Assembly: GCF_009363695.1 (NCBI RefSeq) | Contig: NZ_CP045403.1 | Coordinates: forward strand, 3,018,001-3,082,000 | Length of the DNA stretch: 64,000 nucleotides | From: Bacillus sp. THAF10 | Lineage (GTDB): Bacteria; Bacillota; Bacilli; Bacillales; Bacillaceae_I | Reading direction: 5' to 3' | Shown here: piece after piece, positions 1-9,601 of the stretch | How positions within the stretch are numbered: the first letter of the stretch is position 1 | Layout: every line of letters begins with the position of its first letter | Notes under the pieces: model-generated | What the model was told of the DNA's origin: nothing | Database searches by the model: none | Seen by the model: the letters and a program-made list of their open reading frames with translations, nothing else | Translations under genes and position numbers: made by a program

Positions 1-1567
1 GCTCCTTTTGTCGAAGCTCTATTCTGCGGATTTTTCCTGACGTAGTTTTCGGTAAGTCCGTCACATACTCTATTTTTCGAGGATATTTGTAAGGCGCTGT
101 CAGCTCCTTCACATGCTCCTGCAAAAGTTTAGTGAGTTTCTCTTCATCCTGTTCCACACCTTCTTGCAGGACAACATATGCTTTAACCACGTTTCCTCTA
201 ACCTCATCTGGGCTTGCAACCACGGCGCATTCACGGACAAGCGGATGTTTGACCAGAGCGTCCTCCACTTCAAAAGGTCCGATTGTGTAGCCGGAGCTGA
301 TGATTATATCATCACTTCGTCCTTCAAACCAAAAATATCCTTCTTCGTCTTTTTTGGCTTTATCTCCGGTAATATAATAGTCACCCCTGAATTGGCTTGA
401 GGTACGTTCAGAATCTTTATAATAATGCTTAAATAATGCAGGTGTTTCTCTATGAACAGCAATATCTCCTACTTCTCCCACTTCACATTCTTCGGCGTTT
501 TCGTTTATAATTGCCACTCTGTTTCCAGGGGTTGGTTTTCCCATGGATCCTGGTTTAATCTCCATTCCTTTTAATACACCAAGTAAGAGAGTATTCTCTG
601 TTTGCCCATAACCATCCCGTACGTCTATTCGATAATGCTTTCTGAAGGTTTCAATTACTTCACGATTTAATGGCTCGCCGGCAGAAACGGCGCTGTGTAA
701 ATGCGGAAGACTGTAAGCATTCAAATTGTCCACTTTTGCCATCAGCCTATATTCTGTTGGCGTGCAACAAAGCACATTTATTTCATATGATTCCAAAAGC
801 TTTAAATACGTGTTGGGATCAAATTTCCCGTGATAGACAAAGCCTGTTGCTCCTGAACCAAGTGTTGATAGGAATGGACTCCAAATCCATTTTTGCCATC
901 CTGGACTTGCAGTTGCCCATACTACATCCTTGTCTTCGATTCCTAACCAGTTTTTAGCTGTTGTGCGCAGATGTGCATATGCCCAGCCATGTGTATGAAC
1001 AACACCCTTTGGATTTCCCGTTGTTCCAGACGTATAGGACAAGAAAGCCATATCCTCATTCGTAGTTTGAGCAAATGCAAGCTCATCCTTTTGTTTTTCC
1101 ATCGCATCCTCAAGGTTTGTCCAGCCTTTTTCTGGCATCCCACCAACGCTAAAACGTACAAGTTTTCTAACTTCTTCGAGCTGGTTTGCTTGTTCAACAA
1201 ATGGATAATAAGTAATAATTCCTTTTACGTCTCCATGCTCAATTCTATACGATAGATCTTTTTCCCTTAACATTTCAGAACATGGAATAACCGCAAGACC
1301 TGCTTTTAAGGCACCTAGGTAAACTTGATAAGATTCAATCAGCCTTGGCATCATGACAAGAACTACATCTCCCTTTTGCAGCCCTTCAGAAAGTAAAGCG
1401 TTTCCAATTTTATTTGCATCTTTTATTAGTTGTTGATATGTTACTTGTTTTTTCTCCCCTTGTTCGCTTTCCCATATTAAGGCAAGCCTTTCACTATCTT
1501 TTGCGTACTTTTCTACTTCTTCAACTAGATTGTATCTTTGCGGTGCCAATAACTCTTCTCTTTTCAT
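1..1567 (-). CDS. ytcI: Acyl-CoA synthetase, MbcS/YtcI type (C-terminus cut by window edge)
   Basis: ANL-superfamily acid:CoA ligase that activates an organic acid to its acyl-CoA through an acyl-adenylate in the cytosol. I read 522 codons from ATG at 1567, preceded by AAAGGGG. The AMP-binding P-loop reads SYTSGTTGNPKG, followed further on by GYGQTE and, near the edge, the PKTTSGKIRR lysine motif of the C-terminal lid. The family is about 525-530 residues, so only a few residues are missing. It is related to, but shorter than, the AcsA encoded at 31513-33231. In B. subtilis ytcI lies next to sspA and thiI, as here. Substrate class (medium or branched-chain acids) is taken from the family and not read from the sequence. 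Confidence 0.88.
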   Translation of the reverse strand, partial: MKREELLAPQRYNLVEEVEKYAKDSERLALIWESEQGEKKQVTYQQLIKDANKIGNALLSEGLQKGDVVLVMMPRLIESYQVYLGALKAGLAVIPCSEMLREKDLSYRIEHGDVKGIITYYPFVEQANQLEEVRKLVRFSVGGMPEKGWTNLEDAMEKQKDELAFAQTTNEDMAFLSYTSGTTGNPKGVVHTHGWAYAHLRTTAKNWLGIEDKDVVWATASPGWQKWIWSPFLSTLGSGATGFVYHGKFDPNTYLKLLESYEINVLCCTPTEYRLMAKVDNLNAYSLPHLHSAVSAGEPLNREVIETFRKHYRIDVRDGYGQTENTLLLGVLKGMEIKPGSMGKPTPGNRVAIINENAEECEVGEVGDIAVHRETPALFKHYYKDSERTSSQFRGDYYITGDKAKKDEEGYFWFEGRSDDIIISSGYTIGPFEVEDALVKHPLVRECAVVASPDEVRGNVVKAYVVLQEGVEQDEEKLTKLLQEHVKELTAPYKYPRKIEYVTDLPKTTSGKIRRIELRQKE

Positions 1568-1660
1568 CTGAAGTCATCCCCTTTGAATAAGTACTACTCC
1601 TATCATACATAATTTTTGTAATAATTTGAATTATTTTGACGGGATTTTCAGAAAATAAAG

Positions 1661-1683
1661 AAAGACGGGGTTTCCCCCGCCTC
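1661..1683 (-). terminator. Rho-independent terminator of sspA
   Basis: On the minus strand GGCGGGG, loop GAAA, CCCCGTC (one G-U pair) is followed by a T-rich TTTCTTTATTTT tract, just after the sspA stop. Confidence 0.8.
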
Positions 1684-1701
1684 GTAGCCAATTATATATA
1701 A

Positions 1702-1896
1702 TTATTTGCCACCAAAGCTTTGCTCAGCCATTTGAACTAAACGCTTAGTGATTTCTCCACCAACGGAACCGTTAGCGCGAGCTGTTGCATCAGGACCAAG
1801 TTGAACTCCGAATTCAGAAGCGATTTCGTATTTCATTTGGTCAAGAGCTTGTTGTACACCTGGTACAACTAGTTGGTTTGATGAGTTGTATGCCAT
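1702..1896 (-). CDS. sspA: Alpha/beta-type small acid-soluble spore protein
   Basis: 64-residue SASP that coats and protects forespore DNA and is degraded at germination. The germination-protease site EIASEFGV lies at residues 24-31, and the conserved DNA-binding halves ([13 protein letters not shown] and [13 protein letters not shown]) are both present. The start is fixed by an AAGGAGGTG ribosome-binding site. A clear sigma-G promoter lies directly upstream, so expression should be confined to the forespore. It is monocistronic, with its own terminator, between ytcI and thiI. Confidence 0.95.
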   Translation of the reverse strand: MAYNSSNQLVVPGVQQALDQMKYEIASEFGVQLGPDATARANGSVGGEITKRLVQMAEQSFGGK

Positions 1897-1919
1897 GTGT
1901 TTTCACCTCCTTGTGACTT

Positions 1920-1950
1920 TAGAATGTGTCAAAACACATGGCATCATTCA
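1920..1950 (-). promoter_or_regulatory. Sigma-G promoter of sspA
   Basis: Minus strand: TGAATG (-35, 1945-1950), 18-bp spacer, CATTCTA (-10, 1920-1926). This closely matches the sigma-G consensus TGAATA / CATACTA, at the right distance from a SASP gene. Confidence 0.8.
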
Positions 1951-1987
1951 TTAAATGAAAATGGTAATTCTTCACAATAATTGGAGG

Positions 1988-3196
1988 TTAAAAGAGATCC
2001 TCTATTCTTTTGTCTTCTGTCGTTTCTTTTCCGGTAATTAACAGCTTCTCTGTGCGTTCGACGGCATCTTCCACCATTTTTTCTCCATCTAAGAAGCTTT
2101 CATAAAAATTGATCTTTTCCTTTTTTGGTTTTGTTTTCGGTGAGGCTGGTGTGAAGATGGTACAGCAATCCTCATATGGTCTGTTTGAAATTTCCATTGT
2201 ATCAATGGTTTTAGCTATATCCATAATTTCAAGTTTATCCATTGTTATTAAAGGGCGGATGATTGGTGTTGATGTTACCTCATTGATGGCTAACATGCTT
2301 TCTAGCGTTTGGCTTGCAACTTGACCAAGGCTCTCGCCAGTAATGATTGCTAACGCATTTTCTTTTTCACGTATTTTATCAGCTACCTTAAGCATAAACC
2401 GTCTTGTAGAGGTCATCGTGTAATTTTCTGGCACCTGCTTTTGAATGGCCACTTGAATATCGGTAAATGGGACGATATGAAGATTAATGGAATGTCCATA
2501 ATCCGTTAATTTTTTCGTTAAATCAATCACTTTTTGCTTCGCACGATCACTTGTATAAGGTGGACTAAAGAAATGAACTACCTCTAACCTTATTCCTCTT
2601 TTCATGGATAGGTAGCCTGCTACTGGGCTGTCAATTCCTCCTGAAAGCATTAACAGGCCTGTTCCACTTGTTCCCACAGGAAGCCCACCAGATCCCTTTA
2701 TGTCTTTACACGTAATATAAGAGGCTTCTTCGCGCACTTCCACTCTTACATTAATATCAGGCTCTTTCACGTTCACAGTTAATCCTTCTGTGTTTCGTAA
2801 AAGGTGCGAGCCGATGGCATAGTTGAGTTCGTTTGTATCGAGTTCAAAGCCTTTGTAGGAGCGTTTTGCCGTTACTTTAAAAGTTTTATTTTGATAAGGA
2901 AGAGCGTTTAAGGCAAAGAGTGCTCCTTTTTTTAAGTCTTCGATATCTGTTTTGGTTTTTACCGCTAAGCTAAAAGAATGAATGCCGAAAATATATTGGA
3001 GTCTATCTATGATTGGCTCATGAGGCTCTCCGTTTAATATAATAAACATTCTGTCTCTGCTTTTCTCAATCTTGGCCTTTGGGAATTCTTTTATTTTTTC
3101 TAAAATGTTTTGACTGAGCTTTTGGATAAAAAGCTTTCTGTTTCTACCTTTTGTAGATAGTTCTCCAAAGCGTATTAATATATGATCATAATTCAT
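1988..3196 (-). CDS. thiI: tRNA 4-thiouridine synthase / thiamine sulfurtransferase ThiI
   Basis: Adenylates U8 of tRNA and inserts sulfur to make 4-thiouridine; in some organisms it also feeds thiazole synthesis. The 402 residues contain an N-terminal ferredoxin-like plus THUMP region (about 61-165) and a PP-loop ATPase, SGGIDS at 185-190. As in B. subtilis there is no C-terminal rhodanese domain; the protein ends soon after the CCTIF motif. Its ribosome-binding site (GAGGT) overlaps the nifZ stop codon 5 bp upstream, so the two are translationally coupled. NifZ is the dedicated sulfur donor for this route. Confidence 0.95.
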   Translation of the reverse strand: MNYDHILIRFGELSTKGRNRKLFIQKLSQNILEKIKEFPKAKIEKSRDRMFIILNGEPHEPIIDRLQYIFGIHSFSLAVKTKTDIEDLKKGALFALNALPYQNKTFKVTAKRSYKGFELDTNELNYAIGSHLLRNTEGLTVNVKEPDINVRVEVREEASYITCKDIKGSGGLPVGTSGTGLLMLSGGIDSPVAGYLSMKRGIRLEVVHFFSPPYTSDRAKQKVIDLTKKLTDYGHSINLHIVPFTDIQVAIQKQVPENYTMTSTRRFMLKVADKIREKENALAIITGESLGQVASQTLESMLAINEVTSTPIIRPLITMDKLEIMDIAKTIDTMEISNRPYEDCCTIFTPASPKTKPKKEKINFYESFLDGEKMVEDAVERTEKLLITGKETTEDKRIEDLF

Positions 3197-3201
3197 TTTT
3201 T

Positions 3202-4338
3202 CTACCTCATTACTTCTTTTATGGTGTATATTGCATTTTTTAGTTCTTTTAAAAATTCTTCTATTTCGTCCTTTGTTGTCTCAGCATTCATACTTATACG
3301 AATAGAGCTATCTGCAATCGCCTGCGTTGTCCCCATCGCAGTCAAAGTTCGACTTGGAGTTTTCCTTTTTGAGGAACAAGCAGAAGTTGTCGAAACAAAA
3401 ATGTTTTTGTTTCCTAATGTATGGACAAGGACTTCCGATTTTAATCCAGGAATAGAGAAGTTCACGATATGTGGAGCAGAATGATGGACTGGTGTATTGA
3501 CATGTACAGCGGGTATGTTTAGTAATTCTGATATGCAAAAATTTTTTAACGCTTCCATATGAGATTGACTTTTACCGCTAGCTTCTAATGTCATCCGCAG
3601 TGCTTTTGTCATCGCTACGATACCTGCTACATTCTCCGTCCCTGACCTTAACTCCCACTCTTGTTCACCACCATGTTGCAGTGGAGTAAGTTTTGTTCCT
3701 GCCTTTGCAATTAACATACCTGTTCCTTTTAGGCCATGAAATTTATGTGCTGACATTGTACATAAATCAATATTAGTTAGACTTAATGGTACCTTTCCTA
3801 TGCCTTGAACATAATCAACATGCAGTGTAACACGAGGATACTTGGCTACATGCTCTGCAATGCTTTCAATGGGCTGAATTACTCCCGTCTCGTTGTTAAC
3901 ATGCATTACGGAAACCAGAATCGTTTCTGTTGTAATAGCTGCTTCTACCTGTTGAGGAGTTACCTTTCCAGACGTATCAACAGGTAGATAGGTTACTTGA
4001 AAGCCATCTTTTTCAAGTGATTGAAAGGCAAAATGTACAGAAGGATGTTCAATGGATGTTGTAATCAGATGCTTTCCTAAGTGTTTCTTGGCCATGGCCG
4101 TTCCTTTTATGGCAAGATTATTGCTTTCTGTTCCTCCAGAAGTGAAAATTACTTCCTTATCATCAACCCCGAGTAAGGATGCAATGTTTTCTCTCGAGCG
4201 GTGCAGTAGCTTTTCCGCTTTCCCACCAAGAGAATGAAGAGAGGAAGGATTAGCAAAAAAATCCGTTGAAACAGTTAGAAATGAATCCAAAACTTCCTGA
4301 TATGGTTTCGTTGTTGCGCTGTTATCTAAATAAATCAT
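3202..4338 (-). CDS. nifZ: Cysteine desulfurase dedicated to ThiI (NifZ/IscS-like)
   Basis: PLP-dependent class V aminotransferase-fold enzyme that removes sulfur from cysteine and passes it as a persulfide to ThiI. The PLP lysine is K199 in SAHKFHG; the mobile catalytic loop carries C321 in STTSACSS; SGGTESNN binds the cofactor. It has 378 residues, normal for the group. ATG is preceded by GGAGGATCTCG. It is first in the nifZ-thiI pair, transcribed away from the divergent brnQ gene. Confidence 0.92.
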   Translation of the reverse strand: MIYLDNSATTKPYQEVLDSFLTVSTDFFANPSSLHSLGGKAEKLLHRSRENIASLLGVDDKEVIFTSGGTESNNLAIKGTAMAKKHLGKHLITTSIEHPSVHFAFQSLEKDGFQVTYLPVDTSGKVTPQQVEAAITTETILVSVMHVNNETGVIQPIESIAEHVAKYPRVTLHVDYVQGIGKVPLSLTNIDLCTMSAHKFHGLKGTGMLIAKAGTKLTPLQHGGEQEWELRSGTENVAGIVAMTKALRMTLEASGKSQSHMEALKNFCISELLNIPAVHVNTPVHHSAPHIVNFSIPGLKSEVLVHTLGNKNIFVSTTSACSSKRKTPSRTLTAMGTTQAIADSSIRISMNAETTKDEIEEFLKELKNAIYTIKEVMR

Positions 4339-4634
4339 CGAGATCCTCCAAAGAAAATCCTTTATGGATAATATGGTAATTTTGAAAGATGTTATTATTT
4401 ATAACGAATCTTTAAGCAACTAATAATGTTAGCATACTTTCGTCTCTCAGAAAAGATAAGTGGATTTTTGGAAATTACCCATTTTCTCTTTTCAAACTTG
4501 TATAGACATGCTACCATATTAATGTTTTTCAAATATAGCGAATTATTGAACTTTTAAGTTATTCGACAAAATTCATCAAAATTATGATAGGATGAAAACG
4601 TATTCATCTCTTATAGTCATCAGGAGGATCATTC
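4339..4634. other. Divergent intergenic region nifZ / brnQ
   Basis: 296-bp AT-rich region that must hold both divergent promoters. A weak brnQ candidate is TTCGAC with TATGAT 15 bp downstream. I looked for a CodY box because branched-chain carriers are often CodY targets; the best match, near 4473, has about five mismatches to the 15-bp consensus, so I do not call one. No T-box or riboswitch is visible. Confidence 0.4.
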
Positions 4635-5969
4635 ATGCAAACAAAGGTATACAAAAATAAAGATATATTAGTGTTAGGGTTGATGCTTTTTGCTCTGTTC
4701 TTAGGAGCAGGAAATATGATATTCCCTCCATTACTAGGACAGGCGTCAGGTGATAATGTTGGTGTTGCGGTATTAGGCTTCCTCATTACAGGAGTCGGAT
4801 TACCATTGCTTGGGGTGATGGCGATTGCGTATACTGGCGGGGATTTACAATCACTTGCTAATCGCGTTCATCCAATTTTCGGAATAGTTTTTACCATTGT
4901 GATGTATTTAGCAATTGGGCCGTTTTTTGGCATTCCCCGAACAGGAACAGTGGCGTTTGAAATTGGGGCGACTCCTTTTCTACCTGAATCTATGAATTCA
5001 GGAGGCATTGCCTTGTTTATATTCACTATCATCTTTTTTATCATTACATTTTATCTCTCTTTAAATCCAACGAAACTTGTTGATAGAATTGGGAAGATAC
5101 TAACTCCGATTTTACTTTCGGTTATTGGTTTACTGGTGATAAAAAGCATCATTACACCAATGGGAGGAATTGGGGCGCCCACTGAGGATTACACAAGCTC
5201 CCCATTTTTCAAAGGCTTCTTAGAAGGTTATCTTACAATGGACACCATTGCTGCCTTAGTTTTCGGAATTGTTGTAATTTCAGCAATTAAAGATAAAGGG
5301 GTTACAGATAGGAAAGTAATTACGTCCTTATGTTTAAAGGCTGGATTTATTGCAGCAGCCGGGTTGACCTTTGTGTATGGTGGCCTATCCTATTTAGGTG
5401 CTACAAGCTTGAAGGCGGTAGGCATTGCTGAAAATGGCGGCCAAATTCTTTCCGGCTCCGCGAGCTACCTATTCGGTAGTATCGGTGCTGTCATTCTTGG
5501 AACAGCTATAACATTTGCTTGCTTAACTACTTCAGTGGGATTAGTATCAGCAACAAGTACGTTTTTCTCCAAGATAATGCCGGCAGTTTCCTATAGAGTA
5601 TATGTAGGGATTTTTAGTGCCTTTAGTTTGCTTGTAGCAAATGTTGGTTTGGATCAGCTTATCTCCCTTTCCTTGCCTGTGTTAATCATGATCTATCCAT
5701 TAGCGATTGTTTTAATTTTACTATCCTTCATTCGCTGGAAAAATGAATCTTATGTCTTTGGCTTTGCCCTACTTTTTACAGGGGTTATTAGCTTTTTTGA
5801 CGGCCTAGCAACTGCAGGGATAGATATTACGTTTATACAAAAAGTTTTCTCTGTGCTTCCTTTCTACAATGAAGGAGTCGGTTGGTTAGTTCCTGCCATT
5901 ATTGGGATGCTTTTAGGTATGCTCATCGGGACATTAACCTCCAAATCTTCTGAAGAAAGCATCGCATAG
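4635..5969 (+). CDS. brnQ: Branched-chain amino acid:cation symporter (LIVCS family)
   Basis: Takes up leucine, isoleucine and valine with Na+ or H+ across the cytoplasmic membrane. The 444 residues form about 12 hydrophobic segments. The family signature LGAGNMIFPP lies near the N-terminus and GPFFGIPRTGTVAFE near residue 100. The start has a CAGGAGG site 7 bp upstream. It is convergent with ezrA and shares a terminator with it. In B. subtilis the gene at this location is braB. Confidence 0.93.
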   Translation: MQTKVYKNKDILVLGLMLFALFLGAGNMIFPPLLGQASGDNVGVAVLGFLITGVGLPLLGVMAIAYTGGDLQSLANRVHPIFGIVFTIVMYLAIGPFFGIPRTGTVAFEIGATPFLPESMNSGGIALFIFTIIFFIITFYLSLNPTKLVDRIGKILTPILLSVIGLLVIKSIITPMGGIGAPTEDYTSSPFFKGFLEGYLTMDTIAALVFGIVVISAIKDKGVTDRKVITSLCLKAGFIAAAGLTFVYGGLSYLGATSLKAVGIAENGGQILSGSASYLFGSIGAVILGTAITFACLTTSVGLVSATSTFFSKIMPAVSYRVYVGIFSAFSLLVANVGLDQLISLSLPVLIMIYPLAIVLILLSFIRWKNESYVFGFALLFTGVISFFDGLATAGIDITFIQKVFSVLPFYNEGVGWLVPAIIGMLLGMLIGTLTSKSSEESIA

Positions 5970-5970
5970 A

Positions 5971-6004
5971 AAAAAGACCCGGAACTCTTATCCGGGTCTT
6001 TTTT
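5971..6004. terminator. Bidirectional terminator brnQ / ezrA
   Basis: AAAAAGACCCGGA, 7-nt loop, TCCGGGTCTTTTT. The hairpin has T-runs on both strands and lies between the convergent stops. Confidence 0.9.
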
Positions 6005-7694
6005 ACGCTTCTTTTTGTAGTATCTTTTCAATTTTCTTCATCACGCCAGGCTCAACTTTTTCCAAGGAAGTCGCTGCTTCCTCTAACGAAGATTTATACT
6101 CATAGTTTCGGAAAAGCTGCTCTGCTTCAATAAGGCTTTCATGGATAGAAGGATGTTTGCTGCGATAGCGGTTACCGTATTGAATAACACTTTCCGCTAG
6201 GTAAGCATGATCTAAAATATCCATTGCTTCTTCATGAATCTTTTCGACACTCGAAACCGCTTCTTGCAAGAGAACATTAACATCGGTAATATTTAAAGGC
6301 TTTTCTTCAAGCTTATCTGTTACCGCCCTTATTAAATCATGTGATAGTGACAGGTCTTGATAAACTTTTTTCGGCAAGCCAGGAATATTACTTTTTTCAA
6401 TAGATCTTTTGGCTTCCAAGAGTAGTTTTTTAAGTGAAACAAGCTGCTCCCTGGCAGTCATTTCATCTTTTCTAAGTGTGGTGAGGATTTCCGTGTACTG
6501 CTGATGAATTTCCTGCAATGAGTTTATTTGTTCGCAAATATCCTCTAACTCTTCTTTTAGGATAGAAAACGCCACCGTTTGTTCTTCCAATTGACCACTT
6601 AATTTTTCGTAGCGGTCGTTTAGCGTGAAGATGGAGTCCTCGATTTTTCGTTGGGTTTTTAAATCCTCTTCCTGCAACTGATAGCTTTCCTGAACTGCAT
6701 ACGTTTCTTGCTTTGTTTTTTCATTGGCCGTAGTAAGAGCAGTTAGAATTGTTTTTACAGATGGAAGTTCTTTTACCACATAATGCTTAGCAAGTACTTC
6801 TTTCTCAATTTCGTCGTACAATTGATCCATCTCACGTCTAATTTGTTCCATGCCTTCTTTTGCTTCTGCTACCTTCGTCTCGAGGAGAAGGCTTGAAATA
6901 TGCTTCATTTTATCTTGAAGGCTCTCGATGCTTTTTTCAAGGTTAACATGATCTAGTATGTATCCTTGTTCTAGCATTTCTTTATAGCCAGAATCCACTT
7001 CTGCTAGTTGACTTGGGATAACAGACTGACAATCTATTAGCATGGATGGAATAAGCTCGATTTTCATCTCAAGCTCTGATAAGTCATTTTCGACCTTAGC
7101 AACTAGCTCTCTAGCAACTAAATAATTTCCATTGGCAATAGCTTCCTCGAAATCAGCAAAAAGTGCTTGTAGCTGTTCCATCTCTTTTTCTAATAAAGAA
7201 GTGGTGCTTCCGTACTGATGTCTTTGGTTAAGAAGTTGCTTTTTTATACCATGGAACTTCTCTACAAGCTTCTCGTTATCTTGGACACTTTTCGCTTGGC
7301 TGCCAATAAGCTCATCTAACTCTTGATAAATCTCGTTAATTCGTTGTTCTATATCTTGAAGCTTCGTATCTGCCAATTGCAAAACCTGTTTGGCTTTTCC
7401 AAATCTGTATTTATCTACATAATCTTCTGCGTCAAATAAATACTCTTCAATATTGATTAGTTCTGTTGATAGAATATCATCCCACTGGTAGCGCCAATTC
7501 TCGAACAATTGCTCAGTCTGGCCCGTCATATTTAAATCCTTCACTTTGGAAAGCTCTTCTGACACAGGCTTGTTCATGATGGATACCTTCCACATTTCTA
7601 GGCGATCCACTTCTGTATAGATTTTTTTTCTTCTAAAATAACCAAAAGTGATAAATAGTACGATAATTGCGATAATCCCAATGATAATTTCCAT
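6003..7694 (-). CDS. ezrA: Septation ring regulator EzrA
   Basis: Membrane-anchored negative regulator of FtsZ ring assembly that also helps bring PBP1 to the divisome. One N-terminal transmembrane helix (about 2-19) is followed by a long coiled-coil cytoplasmic domain rich in Glu/Lys/Gln heptads; the conserved KMTGQTE-like site reads NMTGQTEQLFENWR. I start at ATG 7694 (563 residues): AAGGGG precedes it by 8 bp and the N-terminus matches EzrA. An upstream in-frame ATG at 7748 adds 18 non-conserved polar residues before the membrane helix and is not favoured. Confidence 0.93.
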   Translation of the reverse strand: MEIIIGIIAIIVLFITFGYFRRKKIYTEVDRLEMWKVSIMNKPVSEELSKVKDLNMTGQTEQLFENWRYQWDDILSTELINIEEYLFDAEDYVDKYRFGKAKQVLQLADTKLQDIEQRINEIYQELDELIGSQAKSVQDNEKLVEKFHGIKKQLLNQRHQYGSTTSLLEKEMEQLQALFADFEEAIANGNYLVARELVAKVENDLSELEMKIELIPSMLIDCQSVIPSQLAEVDSGYKEMLEQGYILDHVNLEKSIESLQDKMKHISSLLLETKVAEAKEGMEQIRREMDQLYDEIEKEVLAKHYVVKELPSVKTILTALTTANEKTKQETYAVQESYQLQEEDLKTQRKIEDSIFTLNDRYEKLSGQLEEQTVAFSILKEELEDICEQINSLQEIHQQYTEILTTLRKDEMTAREQLVSLKKLLLEAKRSIEKSNIPGLPKKVYQDLSLSHDLIRAVTDKLEEKPLNITDVNVLLQEAVSSVEKIHEEAMDILDHAYLAESVIQYGNRYRSKHPSIHESLIEAEQLFRNYEYKSSLEEAATSLEKVEPGVMKKIEKILQKEA

Positions 7695-7782
7695 ACCTAG
7701 TCCCCTTCTACCGGATGGTGATTCCTGTCTACAATAATAAGCTCGCATGTTAAAAATGAATAATATGTCATATAATTAGTGA

Positions 7783-7880
7783 AAGCTCTTTTGTAAAGGC
7801 TGCTTTCGCAAACTTTGTTGCTACTGCGTATAGTTAAGACCCTCCGTGGAGGAGTTTCAAAATCTTTTAGAAAAGAGCTT
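7783..7880. repeat. MITE-like repeat, family A, short copy
   Basis: 98 bp with perfect 10-bp outer inverted ends (AAGCTCTTTT / AAAAGAGCTT). Within it, 7798-7880 contains the family left end (GGCTGCTTTCGCAAACTTTG) and right end (AATCTTTTAGAAAAGAGC) around a small internal hairpin CCTCC GTGG AGG. It lies between ezrA and hisJ. Confidence 0.7.
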
Positions 7881-8023
7881 AAGTAAATTAAGAATAGTTG
7901 TCGATATGTACATCTAGCCCATTTTATTTATGTAACAATGACTTTATGATACCATGTATACGACATTTTTTGACCAATAATTTTAAATTTTTTACATATT
8001 TCTCATTGTTCGGAGGGATTTTC

Positions 8024-8830
8024 GTGATTATCGACAAACATGTCCATACACCTTATTGTCCGCATGGTAGCACAGATTCATTTGAATTGTACATTGAACA
8101 GGCTTTAAGCTTACATTACTCGGAAATTTCCTTTACCGAGCATGCGCCCTTGCCAAAAAATTTTGTGGATCCTGCACCTGATAAAGATAGTGCCATGGAT
8201 ATATCCAATTTGGCTTCTTACCTTCAAGAATTAACAAATTTAAAGTCCTACTATCGAAATGCACTGAAAATAAACATTGGACTTGAAATTGATTATATTG
8301 AAGGCTTTGAACACGAGACAAAAGAATTTTTAAATGAATATGGACCCTATCTTGATGACAGTATTTTGTCTGTGCATTTTTTAAAAAACAAGGATAGCTA
8401 TTTTTGTATGGACTTTAGTGAAGAGGAGTTTGATCGGATGATCGGCCATTTCGGCAGTCTCGAGCAGATTTATAACACTTACTTTGCTACTCTTTATAAG
8501 TCCATCAACAGTGACCTTGGTCCCTTTAAACCAAAGCGGCTTGGTCATATTACCTTAGTTGAAAAATTCAAGCATCGCTTCCCTCATGCTATTGGGATTG
8601 ATCATTATGTTATTCCGTTGTTGGATGAAATCGCAAAGAAAGGATACGAATTAGATTACAATGGCGCAGGTTTCGTGAAGCCCTTATGTAAAGATTCCTA
8701 TCCTCCTAGTCACATTGCTCTTGAAGCATTCAAACGAAAAATCCCTTTGCATTATGGCTCAGATGCCCACAGTGCAAAGGGATTAGCGCAAGGGTATAAC
8801 AGGTTGGAAAAAGCAACGTTAAACGACTAA
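8024..8830 (+). CDS. hisJ: Histidinol-phosphatase, PHP type
   Basis: Dephosphorylates histidinol phosphate, the penultimate step of histidine synthesis. It is a PHP-domain metallo-phosphatase: KHVHTPYCPHG at the N-terminus, FTEHAP, a GLEIDY segment and C-terminal YGSDAHS supply the metal ligands. I choose GTG at 8024, 6 bp after GGAGGG, giving 268 residues as in B. subtilis HisJ. The longer in-frame ATG at 7898 would add a non-conserved extension. It converges on refZ; the two stop codons overlap (8827-8830) with no terminator between them. Confidence 0.92.
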   Translation: MIIDKHVHTPYCPHGSTDSFELYIEQALSLHYSEISFTEHAPLPKNFVDPAPDKDSAMDISNLASYLQELTNLKSYYRNALKINIGLEIDYIEGFEHETKEFLNEYGPYLDDSILSVHFLKNKDSYFCMDFSEEEFDRMIGHFGSLEQIYNTYFATLYKSINSDLGPFKPKRLGHITLVEKFKHRFPHAIGIDHYVIPLLDEIAKKGYELDYNGAGFVKPLCKDSYPPSHIALEAFKRKIPLHYGSDAHSAKGLAQGYNRLEKATLND

Positions 8831-9450
8831 AGAGCTATTTGTTTGACCTTTTGCCTGAATACTGTTTTTTCAAGCCATTGTTTAATGATTTCTTCATATT
8901 GATCAACAGCGGTGGTTTCATAAGGCATAATATGCCAAACCTCCGCAAGGTATTGTGATTGAAGGAATGGCGTGCTAATCATACTTTTCAACTGCATGAT
9001 GGTTTGCAGCAGAGACGTCACATGAAATTCTTTGCTTTTATTTCCTTTGTCAATTATCGCTTTGAAATAAAACTTTTCTTTTGTCAGATAAGTAGACATA
9101 ATTTCTCTGACTAAGATGGTATCTAGTGTAATTTCTCGGTAGACGTATCTTGCAAGCTGTCGGTTTTCTCTATGAAACTTCATAACACTATCTACACTTT
9201 GAAGAAGACACTCTGTAGCAGATTTATTCGGCAGCTTTTTATACTCTGCTTCGAGTAATTTGACATGCTGATCAAAAAAGCTTGTTAACAGATATTCCTG
9301 TAAGCCCACTTTGTTATCAAAGTAATAGGAAATGTGGCTAACATTGACTTTTGCTTTTTTAGCTAACTCTCGAATGGATGTTCCATCATATCCTTTGGTA
9401 TTAAATAATAAAACAGCTGCGTCAATTATTCGTTGCTTTGTACTTTCCAT
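8827..9450 (-). CDS. refZ: TetR-family regulator of FtsZ ring position RefZ
   Basis: DNA-binding protein that, bound at motifs around the origin, helps time and place the polar septum at sporulation. The N-terminal TetR helix-turn-helix covers about residues 5-50 (TKGYDGTSIRELAKKA, then VSHISYYF). I choose ATG 9450 (207 residues, the B. subtilis length) because AAAGGGTG is about 8 bp upstream; the GTG at 9459 would lie directly on that site. Order ezrA-hisJ-refZ-ytsP matches B. subtilis. Confidence 0.9.
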   Translation of the reverse strand: MESTKQRIIDAAVLLFNTKGYDGTSIRELAKKAKVNVSHISYYFDNKVGLQEYLLTSFFDQHVKLLEAEYKKLPNKSATECLLQSVDSVMKFHRENRQLARYVYREITLDTILVREIMSTYLTKEKFYFKAIIDKGNKSKEFHVTSLLQTIMQLKSMISTPFLQSQYLAEVWHIMPYETTAVDQYEEIIKQWLEKTVFRQKVKQIAL

Positions 9451-9601
9451 CTCCCTCACCCTTTCCCAGTGCTGAAATCTTATTTATTGATTTCTAGAAA
9501 TGAAACCATTATCCTTTTATTAAATGTCGACAAGTTTAATTGGTTTTCTACTAAAAATTGATTTTTTCCACAATCTCTATTAAAAATGTGAGGGGTTTAT
9601 G

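Noticed and set aside
4470..4490. CodY-box-like sequence upstream of brnQ
   Set aside because: About five mismatches to the 15-bp consensus, too many in AT-rich DNA.
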